From: Gnetum montanum
Taxonomy: Eukaryota; Streptophyta; Gnetopsida; Gnetales; Gnetaceae
DNA length: 55,522 nt
NCBI GenBank assembly: GCA_015680685.1
Contig: MNCI01038361.1
Span: 154,346 to 209,867 of the forward strand
Direction: 5' to 3'
The translations under genes and the position numbers were made by a program. The notes beneath the pieces are model-generated. The model was not told the DNA's origin, made no database searches, and worked only from the letters and a program-made list of their open reading frames with translations. Each line of letters begins with the position of its first letter. Position 1 is the first letter of the stretch. Of this stretch, positions 1-11,520 are shown in pieces.

Positions 1-273
1 TGCTTTAAGCCATAGATTTTGTCTATGTTGCCATACGGTATACCCTACACTCCGTACGCTGTACCCTGTTTACGCTGCACTCTGACACTATACGCTGCTT
101 AGTGTATACACTGTACGATTTACACTACATTGACCCTATACGCTACATACATATACGCTGTCTACGTTGTCGTTATACACCATATGTTGAAGCGTATACG
201 CTGTACGTTACCACGTAGGTTTACGCTGTACTCACTACACTAATTTCACATCCCTATACCATTTCATACCCTC
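1..273 (+). mobile_element. Partial 5' LTR (U5 end) of Tat-type element A
   Basis: Non-coding sequence packed with degenerate TACGCT and GTATAC motifs, the same composition as the probable 3' LTR of this element near 15,440-16,440 and the interval at 8,757-9,720. It lies just upstream of the gag region, where a 5' LTR end is expected. The window starts inside it, so its left end is not visible. I could not align it convincingly base by base to the 3' LTR, and the right boundary (after a CCCTCA near 273) is a guess. Confidence 0.4.
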
Positions 274-643
274 AACAGGTCATCAGGAACATCGTAAACA
301 CCACCGCTACAACCGCTCAAGTCACTGACATCGTAGGCACCATGGCTGTCCAACAGCCCATCGTTCAACAGTCGACAGTACAACCCACAGCGGGGCCTCG
401 CCGATCCCTCGGGTTGCAAGGGAGGAACCCAACCTCCAACATCATAAACCAGGACCAATACAATTTTATATGTGTGAAGATATAAGTTGGCCTAGCTGTG
501 GATCGAGTCAAGATAGAGGTAAAGAGGCAATATAAAATCTTCTACAGGGGGGATGTGAGTTCATCCCTTCCTCGTATGATATAATCCATGTTCTAGAGCA
601 GTACTCAGAGCTCATCACACAACTCCTCCTGCAAAGGAGCCAG
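274..643 (+). other. Leader region between LTR and gag of element A
   Basis: About 370 bases without a convincing reading frame. No clear primer-binding site was recognised; the tRNA-Asp type site present in elements B, C, N1 and N3 is absent here. It probably corresponds to the untranslated leader of element A. Confidence 0.35.
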
Positions 644-2720
644 TTGTTGGATCAGCCTATAGTAGGTCTCCAATCGAAAGTGGAGGACCAGTTCGCCACC
701 CAATCCGAACACGAAGACTGCTATCACACCCTTAGCCCACAAACCCACATCAACCCCATGTTTCATCCAGGCATAGGGGAAGTCATGCCCCTGCAACCCC
801 TCAGGTTCACCCAGGTGCAAGCACCTCTATTAGAAACATCAATGCTGGTTCATCTTCCTCCTCCTAGCGACCCGCAAATCAAGACACTCCCTCTAGCCAT
901 CATCCTCGCTGCAGCTACCGGCCCATCCTCGCAAGCACCACCCCCACACAATAACATGGGTGCGACCTTCTTGTCTTGAGTGATAGGGATGCCACATGTA
1001 ATACCAGCATCCATGTCCGTCCACTACATCCCCCACATCCAAACGCATAGAGCCCCCTCGACCGCTGTAACCCAACAGGAAGTTCCTTCACAAAACGTGG
1101 CTGGGCAATGGGCAGCGATGGGTGTGTCGTCACATCAACCCTCTCACCACAACGTGCCACCTCACATGATGCCATTGGCCAACATTCCCCAAGTACAGTC
1201 ACAACCACAGCAACAACAACCTCTCGCCTATAATGTGCCATCCTTAGTGCCACATGCCATGAACATTCCACAAGTACAGCTGCCGACCGCGCAGCTTTCA
1301 GCCTTCCAACCTACCATTCAACAATCTAACTTATACACTACACCACATCCCCAAACTGTTGCCTCACCTAGCGTCCAAGACTAGGCGGATGCTAAAAAAT
1401 TAATGCAGGAATTAACTGACGAGGTTAAACGCCTCAAAACAGCTACTCACGGAGAGTTGAAGGTAGTGGACTTTTACCACGATGACCCCATCAACTCTTC
1501 TGTCCCACCCCTAACTTTGCCCAAAGGTATATTGTTTCCAACACTAACTAAATATAATGAGGAGATGGACCCGAACACTCACCTAATAAAATTTAGATTA
1601 GAATGCACGTTACTCTAGGCATGGCCCCACGTCATTTTGCGAGTGTTCCCTATGTCCCTCACAGGGAGAGCACTTGATTGGTACTGGGCCTTGCCGAGGA
1701 ATTCTATATTTTCCTCGGAATAATTGTTACATAAATTTGTGACCAGCTTCAAATATAACTTGAAACCTAAGGCCACACTGGACAACGTTATACAGGTTAA
1801 GCAAGCACCACTAGAACCTGTACAAAAATTCATTTAGAGGTGGAGTGCTGCTCTCAATGAGCTACACGAGCCAATCCCCCAGACATATCTGCTCACCATT
1901 CTAAAGGGGGCTGTTAATGACTTTTTTAAGTCCAAGTTATACTATCTTAATGCGTGTAACCTTAACCAAGCCTTTGTATAGATTAAAAATATAGAGGAGG
2001 CAACTCAAAATAGCCATGATCCTATGTATTTAGCCTTCAAAAATCAACACAGTAAAAAGGATAAAGAGAAGGCTAAAGCAACTATAGCGGCAATAGCGGA
2101 AACGCAATAAGCAAAAGTGGCACAATGAAACAAACTACCAGTAGCCCCTACTAACTATACTAAACCTACTCCCACAATCGCGCCAGATTCATCATCATCG
2201 CCAAACCCAACATAAAACCGTACGAGAAACTTTAAGAGGAAAGAACCCTCTCAATATACACCATTGCCTATGAAGCCATCCCATCTATTCGATCAAATCT
2301 TGAAGGTTGGGTTAATGAAACACAAACAATTATCCCCTGCGGCCATCCAGAGACATGATCGGTTCTGCCAACTCATTCAGAACCCAAGCCTAGCAATGCC
2401 GGATGAGCCTCCAGTACCCAAAGGTTTTGGAATGGATCAGTTTTGCGAGTATCATCAGCGTAATGGGCATGGCATAGATTACTGTTTCACCCTGAAGCAG
2501 GACATATAGCGAATAATCGATGAAGGCCAAATCACCTTTGATGAGGCCAACCTGGTCCAACCGCAGAATCAGGCTATGGGTGTGTATAAGGACCCTATGA
2601 ACACCAAAGAGGCACCATATGTTATTAACACCATCTACTTAGATAATGAACCCAAAACACCTAACATCAACACCGTCTACCCTGACTATAAACAACAAAC
2701 ACCCAACAAGCCACTTGTAG
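644..2720 (+). pseudogene. gag: Gag of Tat-type Ty3/gypsy element A, broken by stops
   Basis: Capsid/nucleocapsid polyprotein of a Ty3/gypsy retrotransposon. One reading frame runs from 644 to about 2,720, interrupted only by stop codons (979, 1,382, 1,618, 2,509 and others). The first part (644-1,384) is rich in Pro, Gln and His. A short charged segment follows at 1,403-1,470 (MQELTDEVKRLK), then the gag core with TGRALDWYWALP near 1,660. The nucleocapsid knuckle CEYHQRNGHGIDYC lies at about 2,446-2,490, the C-x2-H-x4-GH-x4-C style common in Tat elements. Most stops read as one transition away from Gln, Arg or Trp codons. Protease follows in the next frame after about 2,720. The true start is unclear; 644 is simply the first ATG of the open stretch. 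Confidence 0.8.
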
Positions 2721-2769
2721 TCTGATTCCTCCCGCTGTATCAACGTCCAAGCCTCAACCCCCGTACACC

Positions 2770-4428
2770 CCGCAGTAGCCATATGTAGTGCGTGTACCTC
2801 CCACCGCTACCACTTCAAATCTATCAACCTCCCCTACTTGGCCTACCCCTTTCGTAGTCCGAGTGCCACCCGCAGTCGCAACAGCGGAGGTCCAACCTCC
2901 ACCAAAACCAACCCCATATGTTGTTAGGACATTCGAAAGGCCTAATGATTACCAAGCCTCCACCTCACAAACGCAAGGCAAACCTAGCCCCTACATCATT
3001 AGGATGCCTAGCCAGTCTTCTGCTCAACCACATCCGACTGTCCAACCATAGCCCCACCTGGCTCCATATGTGGTGTGAATCCCAAAGAAGTCCGAGGCTC
3101 TAAGACTAGCTCCACCTCCATGCCACACATAAGAATGCTTAGCGGATAGGCTTACGTGTGAACGCTTGGAAAAGGAGCGTCAACGGTTAGCTATAGGGCC
3201 ACCTAAACCCACTCCACTTAACGCCGTACCCATGACGCCACCTAACAGTCAACCAAATGCAGGCAACGAGGGTGAACCATCCAAAAAACATGATACATCC
3301 AAAACGACGGTTTCAAGCAAAAACGATAGACCAACAAAGCATGAAATAAAACTGTTGGGCCCAAAGGACCCAGTCACTGCTGATGCAAACACGCCCAACA
3401 GTAGAGACTTGGCAATAGCTTTAACACAAGTCACATAAGCACTCAAGCAAAAGAACACTTCACTAAGCTTTTATGACTTAGTTCTAACATCCCAAACACA
3501 TCGTGAAGCTTTGGTACTCATGCTAACATTGATCCCAGTAAGCGAGGACTTGCCTCCAAATGAACCCTCCATTCATGCAGTAATGTACTCGCCCCAAGGG
3601 ACAACTTCCAAACCACTAAGCTTCCACAACGATAACATTAAGGTGGATAAGAAAACAGGGGAGATAACAATAGCTCCCATGTTCATAACGATATGCATAA
3701 ATTAGTTCAAGATACATAGGGTCCATGTAGATGATGGAGCTGCCACAAACGTAGTACCATACCCCATCGTTGAACAACTAGGGCTGACAGAGTTAATCAA
3801 ACCAACCACAACTACATGTTTAAAATCATTCAACCGGTCACGTGTGATGGTCAAAGGCACATTGACCTTAGACTTCATAGCAGGGGACCAGTTTCCCACG
3901 TCAATCGACTTTGTAGTGGTTGATGACATGCCAAGATTCAACCTAATATTAGGAAGACCTTGGTTGGCCCAACTGAAAGCAGTCTCATCCCCTATACACC
4001 AAGAGATTCACCTGCCTTATGAAGGCGGTGAAATCATCATACACAGGGAAGTAGCTACACCTATTATTTCATCACACATGGACACAGACCAAGGCTCAAA
4101 GGTTGATCTTGAAGAGTCTAGCCGAAACTTCATAAACGAACAACAACTGGTAGACGGTAAGCCTTTAAACACAGAACGAGATCCACCCAAAATAGAAATA
4201 ACTACGCTTGACATTGTACATACATCCTCTCAATTAGAAACTAACACAGAACTCACAACAAATACCGAAACATAAGAAAACACTGACACAGGAACCACTC
4301 CATTAGACGTCCCTTGGGCTGAATTACCATTCAACATGATCAGCGAAGGGGACGCTGAATACAGAATCATACCAGCTGATACATTGTCTAACGTAAAAAC
4401 AAGAAAAATCAAAAAACTATTAAAATAA
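2770..4428 (+). pseudogene. pro: Gag tail and aspartic protease of element A
   Basis: A second frame, shifted relative to gag, runs from about 2,770 to a TAA at 4,426-4,428. The first 900 bases encode a Pro/Thr-rich linker (2,788-3,438). The retropepsin domain lies at about 3,712-4,030: the active-site region reads HVDDGAATNVV where a D-S/T-G-A is usual, and the conserved second half FNLILGRPWLAQLKAVSS is clear at about 3,940-3,990. That LGRPWL signature is typical of Tat protease. A charged tail continues to 4,428 and then the minisatellite begins. In-frame stops at 3,052, 3,439 and 3,706 disable it. The shift from the gag frame could be an old programmed frameshift or a mutation; I cannot tell. 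Confidence 0.75.
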
Positions 4429-4429
4429 T

Positions 4430-4760
4430 ACCATCTCAGGCTGTCCGAAATGATGTTAAACTACAACTAGTCTGAAACGATGTTAAACTACAAATCGTCC
4501 GAAATGACGTTAAACTACAACAAATCAGAAAAAAAAACCATTAAACTACACTCCGAGTCCGGAATGACGTTAAACTATCATGTCCGCAACTACATAAAAC
4601 TAGCCACGATCAGAAATGGTCAGTCAACAAAGAAATCCACTTGTGTCATCCCAAATGTCCTTTACTTACACTGGGGCCCAAAATGGCCTTAAACTATGCA
4701 CGTGGCCCGAAATGGCCTTAAACTAGTGCGAATCCGGCCCGAAATGGCCTTAAACTAGTT
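4430..4760 (+). repeat. Minisatellite, TAAACTA-core units, copy block 1
   Basis: About nine degenerate units of roughly 25-35 bases, each of the form GTCCGAAATGAYGTTAAACTA or GGCCCGAAATGGCCTTAAACTA with variable spacers. The same core recurs at 9,980-10,125 and 13,794-14,270. Tandem repeats of this kind are known inside Tat/Ogre elements, usually 3' of integrase; here one block sits directly after protease. Confidence 0.75.
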
Positions 4761-5043
4761 CATACACTTATACTTTGTTTTCCTTTTCACGTATCATTTA
4801 TAATTACATCCGCACATTGCACTTAAAATGAATGAAAAATAAACCAAAACATTTTACACTATTGTGTCATGTTTATAGTTAAAATCAAAATTAACAAAAA
4901 AAAATTTTATACATGCAATGATGTACAATTATAAGCATCAACTATTTTTGTCCATCTCAAAATTTTTTAGTTTACAATTCCCATATAAATTTGAGTCAGG
5001 AAGAAAAAAAAAACTAAAAACTAAAAAATAAAAACTAAAAAAA
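4761..5043. other. AT-rich spacer downstream of the antisense gene
   Basis: AT-rich sequence with several A-runs and no reading frame. Seen from the minus strand it is the region immediately 3' of the antisense gene stop, so it would contain that gene's 3' UTR. No unambiguous AATAAA on the minus strand was found. Confidence 0.4.
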
Positions 5044-8000
5044 CTAAGCATCTAGGACGAGAGGATCGTCCCCTTTAGATCCACCGGCGTCAAGGGCCCC
5101 CGCTCCACTAGGGCCAGCTTCTTGGGCATCATCACCACCTTCATCCTGAAAATACAAAACAAGATAACCAATATAAGAACAAGAGAACGTCAGAATTTCA
5201 AACATTATTTAGCAAATCAATTTCATAATGACAAAATGCTTACCATAGAAGATCCTCCTAAGCCGAATTCCAGTCGACAAAGGATTTCCTCCTCTGAGGC
5301 GCTGGCCCAATCTATCCCATCAAGGCCTAAGTTGACGTCTGCTAAGGTCTTTCCCTTGTTGACAGCAAACCAGGTAGGACGTTTCAGAGGAAATTCACCC
5401 ACAGACACTTCCCCAGAAGCAGTTGTAATCACCCTTGTAGGCGACTCCATCTCAACAGTTGTGTTTTGGACAAAAGTATCAAAAGCAGAGTGTAAACCCA
5501 AACCCTTCACAAACATTTCTAGTTGCCACTTTTCAATGGAAACTTCCTTTAACGACTTCTTGTAATGATGTTTATGGTTCTTCTCATCCTAACCCCACTT
5601 GCGAACCTTGGAAGCGAAAGATTTCCAATCTTGACATTTGAGGTTTAGGAGATCTATTTGGGCCTTGTGCTCTACCATTCTCCAAGTCAGTGACGCATGA
5701 CGATTTAGTAGGTTCCAATATCTAGTATACGTAACCTCGGACGTACGCCAAGAGCGATCACCACTTAGTTTGATGGAAGCGAACTCATACCGAGCCTTAA
5801 GATCATCATGTTCAACTGACAACTCAGAGACTTCCTTTTCCTTTACTTGGATCTGCAGCCACAACTGTTCGACGGAACGCCTACAAGTCCATAGTGACTT
5901 GGCGTTGTGAACAAGACCTTCTACCACCTCCTCATACACATGCCTCGACACCTGCTCCACTTCTGGGAATAGTGTGGGTAAACTCTCTATGCTGATGCTC
6001 TTAGAGGGATCCCACCTCAATTTAGCACCTATGCACATGAAAAGAACAAACGTTAAGACAACATGAACAAGGTGTGAAACTCCAAAACTGCAAATGATTC
6101 AAAACATTTATACCTATTTTAGGGTGGGCCTCCTGAATTCGTTCGACAACCTCTTCTGTGATTCTAGCCACAAAATCCATCTTATTTGGCATCTCTGTCC
6201 AAGTAAGTGGCTCACGGGTGTGGGATGAACTAACCTCCGTAGTCCTCTCAGGAGGAACTATCTTCATGGGTACGTCTAACCGCACCGTCCTGGTTTCGCT
6301 GCCTTCGTCTGGAAGAAATGAAAACATGAAAATAAAATACCATAGAAATGATAACTAACGAAGCAATATAAAATAAAATAAAAAGAAAACATACTGTACT
6401 CCTTGTCACCTTCTGGGGGATCCCCTAAGTCTAGCTTTCCCTTAAGAAAGCTGCTGAACATCTGGTCGACACCACCCTGATCATCCAACGACTCAGTTTC
6501 TGTGGTGTTCTCCTTCAACTCCTCCATTCCTCCTCCCTAATCCTTCTCCACATTTTCCTCCTCATCATTTCACTCCATGTTGGTCTCCTCCTCCTCAGTA
6601 ATAGTTCTAATGCCTGCTTCCTCACTTCTCAAATCAAGCCAAAGGTATCAATGACATCAGTGACATGTAAGCGATTGAAGGAAAAATTATGAGCGAAATG
6701 AAAACAATAAAGCAATAAGTGGGCGAAGTCTACTTACCAAGCATCTTGAATCTTATGCACTTCACTCGTGGCTCGCTAACATTCGAGACTTCCTTAGTTG
6801 GGCATTCGTGTCTTTTCAGCTTGATTTGGCATGGCCAACGGTCTCTTTGATGTCCCGTTCTACTCTTCTCATAGTATAGGGTACATCATCTAGCTCCAAT
6901 TCCAGACTATCATGTGTATGGATTGACGTACTAGATGACCCCCCTATTGTGATAGACACAAACTCATCAATGCCCTCAGGTGCATCCTAGGACTTGGTTG
7001 TTTCGAACAAGTGGTTGATCCACGGGTGGGATAGTTGACCCCGATCCCATAGAACAAACCTGTTGTCTGTGTGAACTACCAGAAACTCAGCGAAGTGGCA
7101 AAGGTAATTGGGAAAGAAGGCAAAGGTGAAGTGGGATTGCGCCTCGACATTCGAATGCAATAACACTATTTCCTTATGCAGGCCCGACAACAAAAATTGG
7201 GCCCAATTATAGCACATGCCGGTTTCTAGGATAGTTCACATGACATGTACAACCTCGACCCCAAGACTCCATACCTGGTAAAGGGATTTGGGGAATACCC
7301 ATGCCCTGAACAGGGGATATAATTCATTCACCTCCACAACCTTAGATTTCCCCTGCATTGGGAATCCCTTAGCACCCTTGGCCACGTCCAACCAGTCCTC
7401 CAATTCATGCACTATTTAGAGCTCTTTATGAGCCCTGTCTAAAATTACACTTACACCATTTTCCGGTACCCCAAATAAGTTTCAAAAGAATTCAGGCGAC
7501 AGATGGAAAACTACCTTAACACCCTTAATCTGGGTGCTGTAGTAGGTGATAGACTCATTAAAGGAATCCACGATCCCGATCATTTCAGCTATTGATACAT
7601 CAGGACTCGGGGTCGTGAAAAGCTCCATGAGGCCAGCATTGTCTAAACAATGAACCACAGATGGTGGAGCATGGGTACGTAACCACTTTTGGGCCTTACT
7701 GACCTCTCCGAACTTCATTGATAGCATAGTCTCAGTTCAGCCCATCGTAACCAGGTCCCCGCTAGGAGGTACATCAACTGTAGGTACATTTCGATATAAT
7801 CATATCAGTATAACCCCTGGCAGTTGAACAAATACATTAGCACATCCAGAAAATATTGTCACTTACCTCCCGTAGTGGACTTGGATGTGCTGCCTAAGCC
7901 AGAGTCACGGGGGAAGACTGGTCCCCTGTTTGACCAATCTTCATGCAGCCATCCACGAGCTTGGCACATCGTGAATGATCTAGAGAACTATTTGTGAAAA

Positions 8001-8673
8001 TGAATAATAGCACCCTTCATTTGACCCAACATGGTTCCCCGAAGGGTGGGACCCACCATAAAGGCCTCTAGAGCGGTGCGAGCAAGAGCAAGTCCTTCAT
8101 CCTCAACGCACATCCTGTCCGGGTTAACCTTAGGCCTACAAATGAACGAATGTCAAAACATAAGCAAGTACCGAACGACGAAAAGAAAGAACAAACTTAA
8201 ATGATCCTACCTATCCACCTGGTACACTATGCTAGGAGGGTTTTGGAACAGTGTGTGTGCATGCGCAGCTACAAATAATGTGTTGTTGAGGTAGCCCAGC
8301 CTTCGCGGCAATTGTGCCCACATGCTCGCTAATGGGTGTGTAGACCTAGGCCCGCGGGTAGAACCATCCTCATTCACAAATGAGCCCTCGTCAATGTCTT
8401 CTATGAAGACCATGACACCCTCCATGGCTCCCGACATCATTGCCTCAAGCATGCTTTGCGCCACCACTTCATTTAGGTTCGACTAGATAGCCACTTCGAA
8501 GTTGTCCAACATGAAAGCCAGGAATTCACACACACCCTCTCTGAACCAGACCCCATTGTTGTCTATAGTTAGATCCGGGGCAGGCTCATCAGCCTCAATG
8601 GGGCCAAACCATGTTGGCACCCCAACGAGCTCAACAAAGAGGAGAAAAGGCTTACTATCCCTGCAAGCAACCA
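5044..8673 (-). pseudogene. Antisense spliced accessory gene inside element A (about seven exons)
   Basis: Seen: a minus-strand gene whose exons stay in frame across GT-AG introns. Approximate exons: 8659-8211, 8135-7867, 7777-6738, 6627-6395, 6308-6114, 6028-5244, 5145-5044 (TAG stop). Introns are 75, 89, about 110, 86, 85 and 98 bases with donors such as GTAAGT, GTAGGA, GTATGT, GTATAA and GTAAGC, and acceptors CTACAG, TTCCAG, GCATAG, TTTCAG. A possible further acceptor (GCTTGCAG) at 8,660 suggests an upstream exon. The acceptor of exon 4 is uncertain and exon 3 seems to carry one frameshift near 6,870. In-frame stops (for example near 8,484, 7,984, 7,481, 5,588) look like Gln/Trp/Arg transitions. 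Features: an acidic Glu-rich part in exon 4, a helical, charged exon 6, and a Gly/Ala/Asp-rich tail in exon 7. Inferred: ITYYSTQIKGVKVVFHL and ILETGMCYNWAQFLL recall the plant transposon-associated domain found in extra ORFs of Ty3/gypsy elements. Function unknown. Confidence 0.7.
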
Positions 8674-8756
8674 AGATGCCACCATAAAATCAGCCATGCA
8701 TCAAAACGACCCGAAAAGCAAAAGTTCACATCGTAGACCGACACTTAGAAAAATTC

Positions 8757-9720
8757 CTAACTGTTTACGCTCAACGTATACGCTGCCTAACCCAGCATAT
8801 ACATTGTCAAAAACTGTTTACGCTCGGTGTATACGCTGCCTAACCTGGCGTATACGTTGACAATGAACTGTTTACGTTGTCGCCCGAACCTCTTAAGCTC
8901 AACGTATAGGTCATTAAAACCCATAGCGTAAATAGTCTAAGTTAGGCACTAACAAATAGTTTACGCCAAAAAACAGTTTACATGAAAATAGGTCTACGCT
9001 ATATCATACTTGAAAGACAACTGTGCACGCTCAGCGTATACGCTGAAGAAACCCTCAACGTATACGTCGTACGACCTTCAGCGTTTATGCTTATATAATC
9101 ATCTATGCTTCATGTAAGAAAAAGTGATTACGCTGTGCACTAAAAATAGATTACGCTATGACAGTCTGCGCTATCAAGACTCTACGCTAACTTTTTATGC
9201 TCAGCGTATACACAAAAATCTCTACACTAACTTTTTATGCTCGGTGTATACGCCGAAATCTCTACGCTAACTTTTTACACTCAGCGTATACGCCGAAGCC
9301 CGAGACCGTTTATGCTATCAAGCATGCACAAGCAAAAATAACTAACAAAGGCGGGATCAGAGCCTACTTGTTCGATGATCCAAGCCATGATGGAACCCTT
9401 CGCTTCGGCAGGCACTGCAGCATGGCTTCGCTCTCCTCTGCGAAGGTCAAGTCAAGACCCTTCTTCCCCTGGCCTTCCACTTCTTTGCCTTTGCCCATCT
9501 TGGCATCCTCTATGCTGAGATTAATAGTTTACGTTGAAGATTAGAACTGTTTACGCCTACGCCGAGCCTCTACGCTGCAGTTTGAGTACCTGCGCTGATG
9601 CTTGAACTTCTACGCTCTGTGTCTACGCTAAGGTTTAGCCGTTGGTGTCTACACTGGGGTTTAGTCGATCAGCATCTACGCTGGGGTTTGGGTTTACACT
9701 TATGCTAGGTTTCGCAATTT
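8757..9720. repeat. GCGTATACGC-rich array upstream of the antisense gene
   Basis: Dense degenerate copies of TTTACGCTC and of the perfect palindrome GCGTATACGC. Two local tandem arrays are visible: about 54-base units starting at 8,759, 8,812 and 8,866 (AACTGTTTACGCTC...), and about 45-base units at 9,179-9,300 (CTCTACGCTAACTTTTTA...). On the minus strand the block lies between the TATA box at 9,790 and the first exon, so it would be transcribed as leader or first intron. The same motif fills the U3 of the 3' LTR. Confidence 0.75.
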
Positions 9721-9780
9721 ACGCTTACGCTCGCTCAGATGTTACGCCCTGAAATGAAATGTTACAAATAACGCCCCCCC

Positions 9781-9790
9781 CTTTTATATA
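9781..9790 (-). promoter_or_regulatory. TATA box for the antisense gene
   Basis: On the minus strand the sequence reads CTATATAAAAG followed by a G-run, a good plant TATA box pointing toward the antisense gene. It sits about 1.1 kb upstream of the first recognisable exon. No matching open frame lies to the right on the + strand. Activity is inferred, not shown. Confidence 0.5.
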
Positions 9791-9979
9791 GTGCTCCACC
9801 ATCACCGCTGCCGCTGCTGACGCTACCGCCTCCCGGTTTGTTACATTTTGCTACTTTTTGCCTTTTTACTTATTTTTTGCTAAAATATGCCCAAAAAAAT
9901 AATAAAACATATAAAATAAACAAAAATTACTACATCCCGGTTCCTCTGGGAACCCAATTTCATGCATTTACGTCGAACA

Positions 9980-10125
9980 TTCTAGTGTAAACTACCACAT
10001 TCGGCTCGGTACGGCCTTAAACTGCTGTTATGGCCCGGTAAGGCCTTAAACTGCCACCTGGGAATTACCTTCTGCCTGGTACAGCCTTAAACTGCCGTTG
10101 TGGCCCAGTACATCCTTAAACTACC
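9980..10125 (+). repeat. Minisatellite, TAAACTG-core units, copy block 2
   Basis: About four to five units such as GGCCCGGTAAGGCCTTAAACT with short spacers, clearly the same family as 4,430-4,760. It closes the interval on the RT side. Confidence 0.75.
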
Positions 10126-11520
10126 ATGCATCCCGATGTGATGATAATCCACCATCATGCATGTACACATAATTTAAAATTACCAAAGAACATAGCACGA
10201 TACCCATTAGCTCATTCAACTCTTTGTTTATTGGCAGGAGCAAGCTCGATGGATTGCCTGCATTTAACTACAACGTTAATCATTGATGGACCATATGGCA
10301 AAATTGCAAGAGATATTAACATAAACCTCATCCACTTAAGTTCATCAATGGACAATGCAGTCATAGCCTCAACACAGCAAACAATAGACAACTACAAAGG
10401 CATGACAAAACCCCTTGACATAGAAGCCGAAAATATCACTAAAGACCCGTTGACCGAAACCCCCATCACCATACCCGATGGGGAAATCAAAATATTAAAA
10501 TTAAGCACATTATTACAACTGCAACTAGCCAAAGACATTNACCCGATGGGGAAATCAAAATATTAAAATTAAGCACATTACTACAACTGCAACTAGCCAA
10601 AGACATTGAGGACGTGCTTAGGGAAAACATAAAAGCATTTTCTTGGTCTTACACGGACATGCCCGGGTTAGACCCTTGAATTGTCTAGCATAATATTATC
10701 CTTGATCCGAAATTGAGACGGGTAAAACAAAAGGCATGAAAGGTTAAACCCAAGGTGGCATTGGCAGTTCGTAATGAGATCACCAAGCTTTATCAGGCTG
10801 GTTTCATCTGAGCTGTTGATTACGCTGAGTGGGTATCCAACATGGTCATTGTCCCGAAGAAGAATGGAAGCATTCGCTTATGTATTGACTTCCAGGATTT
10901 AAATGTTGCAACCATAAAAGATGATTTTCCCCTACCCAGCATTGATCAACTTGTTGACTCAACTACCGGGCATGCCTTATTATCTTTTATGGATGGCTTC
11001 TCAGGATACAATCAAATACTCATCAACCTGGAGCATCAGCTTTGGACAACCTTTATGACACCATGAGGAACCTTTTGTTACACAATGATGCCCTTTGGTC
11101 TCAAGAACGTTGGGGCCATGTATCAAAGAGTGATGACATTCATCTTTAGCAATTACATGTTATAGTTGCTCAACAACTACATGGACGACATTGTGGTTAA
11201 GTCAAAAATACCAAAACAACATATACAAAACCTTGACCTAGTATTAAAACGTTGTTTAAAGTATGAATTGAGACTCAACCCAAAAAAATGTGTCTTTGGC
11301 GTCAAGACAGAAAAAATGTTTAGATTTATAGCCTCAGAAGCAGGGATATGAGTAGACCCTGATAAGGTTAAGGCCATAACAAACCTGAAACCACCAGGCA
11401 ACCTTACCGAACTTCGAGGTCTACAAGGTAGATTACAGCTTATCAGGCGCTTCATAGAAAAACTGACAGACAAACTAAAACCTATGAACCACCTGTTATG
11501 CAAAAATGTCCATTTTTAAT
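10126..11520 (+). pseudogene. pol (RT): Reverse transcriptase region of element A pol
   Basis: RNA-directed DNA polymerase of a Ty3/gypsy element. A pre-RT segment runs from 10,126, with a good splice acceptor (TGTTTATTGGCAG) at 10,236 that could mark the real exon start. RT follows from about 10,700: VIVPKKNGSIRLCIDFQDLN near 10,845, FMDGFSGYNQI near 10,985, MPFGLKNV near 11,090 and the catalytic NNYMDDIVVKS at 11,172-11,204 with both aspartates intact. After removing the artefactual duplication around N10540 the frame is continuous with the rest of pol to 13,793. Several stop codons (near 10,678, 10,738, 11,065, 11,163, 11,349) disable it; nearly all are single transitions. RNase H follows directly. 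Confidence 0.85.
10473..10607. other. Unmerged 67-base overlap around a single N (assembly artefact)
   Basis: Bases 10,473-10,539 and 10,541-10,607 are identical except T10513 versus C10581, separated by one N at 10,540. This is what remains when two overlapping contigs are abutted without merging. The extra 68 bases shift the pol frame. Confidence 0.9.

Noticed and set aside
1-273. Confirmed LTR pair for element A (window start versus 15,316-16,584)
   Set aside because: Composition matches but I could not align the sequences or find a target duplication; kept only as probable.
5122-5565. Plus-strand ORF of 147 codons
   Set aside because: Shadow of the antisense gene exons 6 and 7; no motif and it crosses their intron.
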